Below, piece by piece: positions 55,314 to 64,000 of a stretch of DNA of 64,000 bases. Both the position numbers and the translations under genes were made by a program. The stretch lies in contig NC_086368.1 of assembly GCF_036324505.1 (NCBI RefSeq), positions 2,676,165 to 2,740,164 of the forward strand, given 5' to 3'. The first letter of the stretch is position 1. Every line of letters begins with the position of its first letter. The stretch is from Eleginops maclovinus (lineage: Eukaryota > Chordata > Actinopteri > Perciformes > Eleginopidae). The notes beneath the pieces were generated by a model. That model was given only the letters and a program-made list of their open reading frames with translations, was not told where the DNA came from and did not search any database.

Positions 55314-55793
55314 TGTCTTGAGTAAAACTCTAATCAGATTTAAACAAACACAAATACATTTAATTCTACTTGGCACAATGGTATATTTGACAAAGTTTCA
55401 TATGGCATATTCTTGTTTATGTTAATTAAGTTTTTATTTTGAAGGTATCTTTGGGCACTGGGTAATTTGGAAACCTGGTGTAATCGTATATATTGGAGAC
55501 AGGTAGTGGAGGCATTGGAGCACGGTTAAGTGTATTTTTGCTGATATTGCATCATAGCAATAAATGCACCAAAGGATATTATTGTGTGGGTTTGGATCAT
55601 TCCAATGCGTAACATTCAATATTTGTTTTGAGTTAATTTTTGGTTTTACTTTTATATGATTTTCGCCGCAACAACATAATTTAATGTACACAAACATTAA
55701 GAGCTCAGCAAGGAATGAAATGTTTCTCTCATTAGCATGGAGTGAGATAGGTTGCTGTTTGAGTCCGAATAGTCAATATCTGTATTAATGAAT

Positions 55794-56090
55794 TGGCCAG
55801 CATCCCAGAGACATCACCTGGCCTCACTCCATACCAAATCCAACGCCTGCTCTACAGACGACCTGGTTCTGCTGTCTCCTTCAGAACTGGGCCTCCAGCA
55901 GAACCTGGACCTGCTGCAGCACTGGGAGTGAGAGGGAAAGCACGCAGGGCACTTTCTGAAATAAAAAGTCAATTTTACATTCAAATCTGGACTCATGATA
56001 GAACCAATTCTTTGCCATGTCAGTGAGGTGGGGTCTTCTCTCTTAACACTATTGGGACAAACATTAATTTGAAATTATGCATTCAGAGTG
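55794..56090 (+). pseudogene. LINE reverse transcriptase remnant
   Basis: STDDLVLLSPSELGLQQNLD LLQHW carries a decayed RT YADD box (TDD), then a stop, then KARRALSEIKSQFYIQ in another frame, parallel to the RT thumb of GA-tailed fish LINEs. Only about 300 bp is recognisable. Confidence 0.6.
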
Positions 56091-56645
56091 CTTCAAATAA
56101 AATATATTGGCACAGAATTGGACCAAGTATGCAGTTCTTCTAGACCCTGGTAACCTGGAATCTGGTCTGAAATAAATATTTCCCCAGATTTGAACCTTGA
56201 ATCTGATCACGTAACATACTGTACATGGACAAAATACCAATCCTGTTAAGAAAGCTCATATTTGGAGGAGAAAAGAGAGTCCACTCAGTGATTGCAGGCC
56301 CAAATATTATGACATAGGAAAATGAGACATGAGAAATAATAATTCCAAATTTAGAAAAAATATAAACCAAGTCTCACCATTTAGACACAAATATTGTTTT
56401 TTTCTAGGAGAGATAAAAGTATGGCATGTCTATTAGCTGAAGGTCTTCTCCTGCCATAACACGAATAAAAATAAGTAAAAATAACACAGTGGAGGAAACA
56501 AGTATTTGATCCCCTGCCAATTTAGTTAGTTTACCCACTTACAAAAAATGAACTGTCTGTAATTTGTATGGTAGATTTATTTGAACAGTGAGAGACAGAA
56601 TTGTCAAAAAGAAAATCCAGAGATTTACATTAAAAAAAAGAGATA

Positions 56646-58251
56646 CAGTGGGGAGAACAAGTATTTGATACACTGCCGATCTTGCAGGTTTTCCCACTTA
56701 CAAAGCATGTAGAGGTCTGTAATTTTTATCATAGGTACACTTCAACTGTGAGAGACGGAATCTACAACAAAAATCCAGAAAATCCCATTGTATGATTTTT
56801 AAATAATTAATTTGCATTTTATTGAATGACATAAGTATTTAATCACCTACCAACCAGTAAGAATTCCGGCTCTCACAGACCTGTTAGTGTTTCTTTAAGA
56901 AGCCCTCCTGTTCTCCACTCATTACCTGTATTAACTGCACCTGTTTGAACTCGTTACCTGTATAAAAGAGACCTGTCCACACACTCAATCAAACAGACTC
57001 CAACCTCTCCACATTGGCCAAGACCAGAGAGCTTTGTAAGGACATCAGGGATAAAATTGTAGACCTGCACAAGGCTGGGATGGGCTACAGGACAATAGGC
57101 AAGCAGTGTGGTGAGAAGGCAACAACTGTTGGCGCAATCATTAGAAAATGGAAGAAGTCCAAGATGACGGTCAATCTCCCTCGGTCTGGGGCTCCATGCA
57201 AGATCTCACCTCGTGGGGCATCAATGATCATGAGGAAGGTGAGGGATCAGCCCAAAACTACATGGCAGGACCTGGTCAATGACCTGAAGAGAGCTCGGAC
57301 CGCAGTCTCAAAGAAAACCATTAGTAACACATTACACTGTCATGGATTAAAATCCTGCAGCGCACGCAAGGTCCCCCTGCTCAAGCCAGCGCATGTCCTG
57401 GCCCGTCTGAAGTTTGCCAATGACCATCTGGATGATCCAGAGGAGGAATGGGAGAAGGTCATGTGGTCTGATGAGACAAAAATAGAGCTTTTTGGTCTAA
57501 ACTCCACTCACCGTGTTTGGAGGAAGAACAAGGATGAGTACAACCCCAAGAACACCATCCCAACCGTGAAGCATGGAGGTGGATCATCATTCTTTGGGGA
57601 TGCTTTTCTGCAAAGGGGACAGGACGACGGCAGCGTATTGAGGGGAGGATGGATGGGGTCATGTATCGCGAGATCTTGGCCAACAACCTCCTTCCCTCAG
57701 TGAGAGCATTGAAGATGGGTCGTGGCTGGGTCTTCCAGCATGACAACGACCCGAAACACACAGCCAGGGCAACTAAGGAGTGGCTCCGTAAGAAGCATCT
57801 CAAGTTCCTGGAGTGGCCTAGCCAGTCTCCAGACCTGAACCCAATAGAAAATCTTTGGAGGGAGCTGAAAGTCCGTATTGCCCAGCGACAGCCCCAAAAC
57901 CTGAAGGATCTGGAGAAGATCTGTATGGAGGAGTGGTCCAAAATCCCTGCTGCAGTGTGTGCAAACCTGGTCAAGAACTACAGGAAACATCTGCTCTCTG
58001 TAATTGCAAACAAAGGTTTCTGTACCAAATATTAAGTTCTGTTTTTCTGATGTATCAAATACTTATGTCATGCAGTAAAATGCAAACTAATTACTTAAAA
58101 ATCACACAATGGGATTTTCTGGATTTTTGTTTTAGATTCCGTCTCCCACAGTTGAAGATTACCTATGATAAAAATTACAGACCTCTACATGCTTTGTAAG
58201 TGGGAGAACCTGCAAAATCGGCAGTGTATCAAATACTTGTTCTCCCCACTG
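56646..58251 (+). mobile_element. Inner full-length Tc1, TA target
   Basis: 1606 bp with TA at 56644-56645 and 58252-58253. Ends CAGTGGGGAGAACAAGTATT and AATACTTGTTCTCCCCACTG; inverted repeats exceed 100 bp (through CTACATGCTTTGTAAGTGGG). Confidence 0.94.
57014..58035 (+). pseudogene. Tc1 transposase, nearly intact but mutated
   Basis: Alignment to a 340-residue Tc1 protein is full length. The start codon is TTG instead of ATG (57014, then [19 protein letters not shown]). A single frameshift near 57585, in the glycine-rich box after HGGGS, separates the frame with [13 protein letters not shown] (first D) from that with [17 protein letters not shown] (second D) and [13 protein letters not shown] (E), which ends at 58035. 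Two lesions make it inactive, yet the catalytic residues are all preserved, so it is young. It is closer to the 2034-3056 protein than to the other copies. Confidence 0.93.
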
Positions 58252-58433
58252 TACATTGAGTTGCTTTTAATTGTGGGAAATAAGTATTTGATCCCCTTGC
58301 AACCAATAAGAACTCTGGCTCCCACGGACCGGTTAAATCCTCTTGCTTTAAGAAAATACTCCTGATGTAAACTCTTTACCTGGATAAAAGACACCTGTCC
58401 ACAGTCAATAAATCAGATTACAACCTCTCCACA

Positions 58434-59037
58434 ATGGGAAGACCAGAGACAGGTCTTGTGATCATGGTGGAACTAATGTCTAAGGACATCAGGGACAAGA
58501 TTGTAGACCAGCACAGGACTGGAATAGAAGACAAGACCACCAGCAAGCAGCTTGGTGAGAGAGAGACAACTGGTTTGATTATGAGAAGATGGAAGAAGCA
58601 CAAAATGACCATCAATCGCCCTCGATCTGGGGCTCCACCATCTAAGATCATGAGATAGGTGAGGGGTCAGCCAATAACTACACAGGAGGGACTTGTTAAT
58701 GATCTGAGGGCAGCTGGGACCACAGTCACCAAGAAAACATTGGTAACACACTGCGCCGTAATGGATTAAAATCCTGCAGCGTCCCTGCTCAAGAAGGCAC
58801 ATGTACAGGCCGTCTGAAGTCTGCCAGTGACCCTCTGAAGGATTCAGAGGAGGCTTATGAGAAGGTGATGTGGTCAGATGAGACCAGAATCAAGATCTTT
58901 GTCATCAACTCCACATGTCGTGTTTGGAGGAAGAGAAATGCTGCCTATGACCCCAAGAACACCATCCCCAGCGTCAAGCATGGAGGTGGAAACATGATGC
59001 TTTGGGGGGGTTTCTCTGCTAAGGAGACAGGGCGATT
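58434..59037 (+). pseudogene. Truncated Tc1 transposase of the outer copy
   Basis: [20 protein letters not shown] opens the frame; a stop occurs after PPSKIMR near 58658, and frameshifts follow. [12 protein letters not shown] (first D) and [20 protein letters not shown] are present at 58865-59037; there the sequence jumps to the terminal repeat, losing the second D and E blocks. Confidence 0.88.
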
Positions 59038-59174
59038 CTGGATTTTTTTTTGTGTTGTTATTCTGTCTCTGACTGAAAATAAACCTACCATAAAAATGAC
59101 AGACTGTTCCTGTCTTTGTAAGTGGGTAAATTAACTAAATTGGCAGGGGATCAAATAGTTATTTCCTCCTCTGT

Positions 59175-59580
59175 AACCAGAGGTGCAGCGAGAGGAGATT
59201 GCATTATTCCACTCAGGAAAATGTATTTCAGTCAGTCTTCATTTTCTGCTAAAGCTGCTCAGCAATGGAACTCAATCCCAGTTACAATCAGGAAGGAATC
59301 AGCTCTATCAACACTGAATCAATCTACTGCCCCATACAACCCTCTGTCCGTCTGCACTGCCTGTGTTTTAACATGTTCTTTTTCTTTTTTGTTTGTTTTG
59401 TTTTGTTTTTTGATTAACATTTCCAGTACTGTATGTTGCATGTTGATTGTATTTACTTGCTTTAATTGAAATCTGTCCAGGGACTACAGATGAAAAATAG
59501 CCTCCTGGCTAACTCTGGTACATTTACATAAATGTTGATTAATGTGCACTGTCCCTATTAAATGAACGAATAAATACAAC
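59175..59580 (+). mobile_element. LINE 3' end (L2/CR1-like)
   Basis: TRGAARGDCIIPLRK, QSSFSAKAAQQWNSIPVTIR is the C-terminal end of a fish LINE RT. Its 3'UTR contains GGGACTACAGATGAAAAATA GCC and ends CCCTATTAAATGAACGAATAA. The outer Tc1 abuts it at a TA. Confidence 0.7.
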
Positions 59581-62500
59581 TAAAATGTTTTACATGAATA
59601 TCATTTAACAAGCATAATATATGCTCAACACATATCAATGTATACTTTGAGGGATGGTAATGTTTGTGTTTTGCTTGCATTACAATCCACGCTGTGGAAT
59701 TTCTAAATGAAGCACTTTCAATTCTCTTACTCTAACAAATTAAACGTGTGGTTTCTGATTCATCAAACGCACATATGAAAATAAAACAAACCCTAACCCT
59801 TTGAATAAGCCAAATTCATTATTAAAATATTGAAAACAGATGGATGTACTTTAAAATGCAAGGTAAATATACACACAAAACAGGTTTAAGAAGATACGCA
59901 GATATCTGGGGAAATGTGACCACGGTAATAGACACAGGAGGATGCACCATCTGAGCACAAACAAAGGTTATGGTCTTAAAACTATATATTTTTTTATATT
60001 TATCTTCTCCATATCTAATCAAATCATTTCACTGATAGCTCTGCCCTCTGTGCTTGGAGGTTGCAGAACATTTCCTTTGCAAACATTCTTCATGCTACAT
60101 TTTTCTCCCAGTGATGTTTTGTGCGACTGAATTACAATTCTAACATTTCTTCCTTTTCATTTCTCCAACAGGGTTGAACAAATATAAGAGTTACCACTCT
60201 ACAACTAGAATTGCACAGTATATCACTACCACCAACTGCAGACTTAAGTTAGCATACAAATCTGAGGCTAACATGATGAATACAGATTTCTTCTGACTGC
60301 CATCCCTCCCCCCACCATAAATGTACAGGCGTTATCCTCAGAGGACCTGGCTCTATATGTAACATCAATGCAAGTTAACTTTAAATGTTCAAACCCTCTA
60401 TGGAAAGTTCTGCTTCAGACAGAATGTTTACTGTCCTTTTCTTCAAACTGTGAGACAAGTGTCCCTCATTAATCATCATTGGCAAAATTGAGGGGTGGGA
60501 CCTTAAATATGATTCAGCCCACTTTTGTAAATGTATGTGTATATTTTCTGCACAGTTAACTGGTAGATAAAACAAAAAGGAGGGCACCTTGTTAAGTGAT
60601 CAAAAATCACAGGTCCACAAACGTGAACACACCTTTCTAATCCCTGTAAGAGATTAAGCTTCACACAGGCAGTCAGAGTGGCGCTGAAACACTGTGAAGA
60701 CCAGATGTAGGATAACTGCACATCACATGTACACTGTGCATGAGATAGCACTCTTGTACTGTCATCACATTCATCTCATCATCAAATTAATGCCATCGGC
60801 TATTGGTGAATAAACACGTCACTTTCTCCCAAAAATAAAAGGTTGTAGATGAAAAATAATCTATTTTAATTTGTGATCACAGTTAAAAATATAAAACCTT
60901 GTTTTAATGTTCTCTCTTTCTCAGGGACCCTGACCCTTTGCTCAAGCTCATATCAAAGAGGCTTGAAAGACATTTCTATTGGTGACTGGATATCGTTCTG
61001 GAAGGACATCCATAAAGTGTATACAGAAATAGGAAATAGAATGACCCAGCTGACATCAATACAAATGGGACTGCACAGATTATATATCATATCATCTCTT
61101 AAAATGCAAAACAATTAAATAAATGAAACATTGATATACTCTAACTGGAAACCAGTGGAGTCTTGTTATGCAGTCTTGCATCTCTATTCTTTATATATTT
61201 CAGACATGTCCAGTACTTAAAAGTTTGGTGGAAATATATCCAATAGTGTTTTTGGCTTAAGACAAAATTCACAATACACATTGAAAGAGATGCTGAGCTC
61301 TTCCAAGGGTTCAGGGGAAAGAAGACAGATTATAAATCCTGTATCATCCAGAGTTACAGTGTTAGTTTAAAACCCATTTCAAGTGTTTTCTAGTTGAACT
61401 GAAGTTGATGGATAACATGCTGTACAAACTCCCTCATCAAGTTTTGTTGTACGTATTGCATGTACTTCATATTACAAATGCTCTGATCAAAGTATCAGTG
61501 GTGGAATGTTACGGAGCAGATTTACTCAACAGCTGTACTCAACTGAGGTACTTCTTTACCTTAGTACGCCTACAGTATAGGCATACTTCTAGTTGAAGGT
61601 GACCTGCACTGAGGAGGAGAGACAACACCTGCAATTAGGATCTTACATCCGTCTGGCCTTTAGTACAAAAAAAAAACTGGTCCCCTCATAAACCAACCCT
61701 CTTATCCTGACCGTTACATGTCAGGCATCATCAGATCATTAAAAAGGTACACATGCTTTTCTTGTGAAGTACTTTCAACTCTTCAGGCCTCTTAAGTTAA
61801 TTAAGTGACAGAATGTTAGAGGGAAAACCCCTTCAAGGCTGAATTGAACAATAAAGCCTTATTTTAAGGGGACACAAGCTACAAGTTTGGGGACCACTCC
61901 TCGTTTGCTATAGTACCATCCCGTTGTAAACATTGCTCCCTGCTGGTGGAGAGGAGTGCTGCTGAGGCTGAGCTCTGGGAGGAATCAGCCATTGACTCTT
62001 TATTTTATACTAACCACTGACCCAGAGCAGTGCTGACATCTGATTCAAAATCCAAACAGGAAGCTGAAGTCACAAGTTCACAACTGATAACAATTCAGAA
62101 TTCGACATGGGGGATGTCACCCACAAAATCTGAATCAATCACTGTAGATCACATCTGTTTAAGCAGAAGTCTTATTTCTAGAAAAAAGTATACCAGACTT
62201 TTTGTAAAGATGATATAATGTCTGTAAAGCCTGAGGGTGGGTGTACAGATTCATCAAGTCCTTAAGAAAAGGAGACAGAGTCCAGCAGTTACAGCTCTCA
62301 TGTTTTATACTTGTAAATACAGATGCACCCTCTTTCCTCTTGCACAACAAGGTAGAAAATACACAAAGTCCAAATTCAATAATCCATTACATAAGCATCC
62401 AACATATTACTCTAATTAAACTAAGATTTATATTCCAAAATTGATCAAGCATTTCACAAATGTGTCAAATTTCAATATGTGGAAAATATATTACTTTAAA

Positions 62501-63675
62501 GCTTCATAGGTTGCCCAGTAACAGTTATTTCATAGAGCTCATTAGATTCTCAATGCCATGTGATCCGCTGTAGCAGTTCACTACAGCAGCCTGTAGTAAG
62601 GCACTGACATGTGGAGCAGAACTATGAGCACCGGTCATAAGATTTACACATTTAGCCACATTTGTTATTTGAATTATTTATCATCACACAATTAAGCCAA
62701 AGCTATTCCCTGGTAGAAGACATTAACAGCAAATCTGACATTACAAAAATAAATCTACGAGAAGATTTACCCTGACACTTTATCATTGGGGAACAAGAAC
62801 AGAAACCCAACATTGGTTCTAAAATAAGCCGCGGAACCAATAAATGTAGTTTAAAATACATATGAAGCTCATAAATAGTGTCTCTGCAAGTCTGTTTTGC
62901 AAAAGAGGTTCAAAAAAGAGCCTTAGTGTTATGGAGTAGTGTAAATGAAAACATTTCGATCAAACAGGAAATTAAATCAGTTATTTCCATTGTGAAGGCA
63001 TGTGCAGCTGCAGCAGTTAACATACAGAGAACCTGCCTTGCTCATAACTGTGGCAAACGCTGTCACAACCAACATGAAACCCAGAATGACCCTTTCATAA
63101 AAAAAGTCAGAGGTGCAGTAGATTGTAGTGTTGTTTTTATACTTAGTGTATTCTTTTAAGGCACAAGAGAATCCCGATGGGGTAATAAAGTATATGCGTG
63201 TGTGTGTGTCAGTAGATTAGAACATTAGTGGGAATTTTGTTGGAGGCAGAGTACAGAATAGGGAAAAGAGGACATGCTCTGGTATCAGTCGTTGCTTTAA
63301 CGAGAGGAGAAAAAAAAGGGCATTCACTTGACCTTCAATCAAGAGATGTCAAGTGATTGACCGTTTAGATTTACAGTACTTGGAATCCGTACTGTAGCAC
63401 TTCCTCTTACAGATTACAGAATGAATTCTGACTCTTGCTCAGAACAACAGGTGTGCATTAGCTTCTCTGCCGTTCTGAACACCAAAACACATACATGGAG
63501 GACCGATTAATAAAAAAAATTAGAACATTGACTAGTGTTGGGAGATCTAGGGGGGGGGGGGATTTTGGACAACTGCCTTCCTTTTGTTTCCATTTGTGCA
63601 TGTTACCATCAGAGACCAGTGTTGGGTACAAAGCTGTGGGCACAGAGCGAAGAATAAGGACCCTCAGTGATGTGG
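59581..63675 (-). other. No gene seen; possibly sypl2 3'UTR and intergenic DNA
   Basis: AT-rich, no supported coding frame or RNA gene in about 4 kb. A short fragment of the CAGTGGTGGAATGTTAC-type MITE lies at about 61496-61600. Confidence 0.45.
61496..61600 (+). mobile_element. Fragment of a 6084-type hAT MITE
   Basis: CAGTGGTGGAATGTTACGGA and CTCAACTGAGGTACTTC match one end of the common fish MITE; the other end is missing. Confidence 0.5.
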
Positions 63676-63885
<210 letters not shown>

Positions 63886-64000
63886 TTAAAGTAAAGCTTA
63901 GAATATACACCTCAGGCATTATTATTATTGTCAACAAATGTACAGAAGTATTACATTCATAGGTCCACTTAAATATTGCATTCAAAATGGAAAGTTTAAC

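Larger units (their letters stand above)
56487..59173 (+). mobile_element. Outer Tc1, internally deleted, hosting another Tc1
   Basis: Ends CAGTGGAGGAAACAAGTATT and AGTTATTTCCTCCTCTG followed by TA. The inner Tc1 (56646-58251) lies in its left terminal repeat. Removing it leaves about 1.08 kb, so the outer copy is a deletion derivative, related to 20616-21679. Confidence 0.85.

Noticed and set aside
60873..61118. 81-codon frame after an acceptor-like CTTTCTCAG
   Set aside because: No recognisable domain, no partner exon; treated as chance.

Overview
This is a vertebrate nuclear window, almost certainly from a percomorph-type teleost fish. The reasons are GT-AG introns inside recognisable vertebrate genes, no operons, a dense load of teleost-style Tc1, hAT, LINE, SINE and MITE copies, and very long CA/GT microsatellites. 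The species cannot be named from sequence alone. Four host genes are readable: zbtb40 (+ strand, coding 6763-22047), cyb561d1 (- strand, 25517-29429), atxn7l2 (- strand, 42700-54771) and the last coding exon of sypl2 (- strand, 63676-63801). From memory, sypl2-atxn7l2-cyb561d1 is also the gene order on human chromosome 1p13. zbtb40 lies tail-to-tail with cyb561d1 here.

Region by region. 1-4445 is a transposon graveyard: a - strand hAT transposase gene is split by a 5'-truncated jockey-type LINE, which is itself split by a Tc1 element with an uninterrupted 340-codon transposase. 4985-5307 looks like the zbtb40 promoter and a non-coding first exon. 6763-22800 is zbtb40, a BTB protein with about 13 C2H2-type fingers. 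Its introns hold a foldback repeat, a dead Tc1, a MITE whose 33-bp internal unit has expanded to about 3.3 kb, a 25-bp minisatellite and an internally deleted Tc1. 22800-29640 is cyb561d1, with a 38-nt middle exon and about 170 bp of (GT)n directly in front of its last acceptor. 30006-39477 is a nested hAT locus: an outer hAT with a roughly 760-residue transposase contains a second hAT (30353-35433) with an open, two-exon 848-residue transposase, and that one contains a small hAT MITE with a perfect 8-bp target duplication. 39478-42699 is intergenic with SINE-like repeats. 42700-54850 is atxn7l2 (nine coding exons seen) with its CpG-rich promoter. 54863-59580 is LINE tails, a LINE RT remnant and a Tc1 nested in a Tc1. 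59581-63675 shows no gene and is probably sypl2 3'UTR and/or intergenic DNA.

The host genes do not form a pathway. zbtb40 is a nuclear zinc-finger protein, atxn7l2 a SAGA deubiquitinase-module family protein, cyb561d1 a transmembrane di-haem reductase family member and sypl2 a MARVEL-domain membrane protein. The most interesting content is the mobile-element architecture: two potentially intact DNA-transposon transposases, several datable nested insertions, and repeats that sit on splice sites. No clearly new biological system was found.
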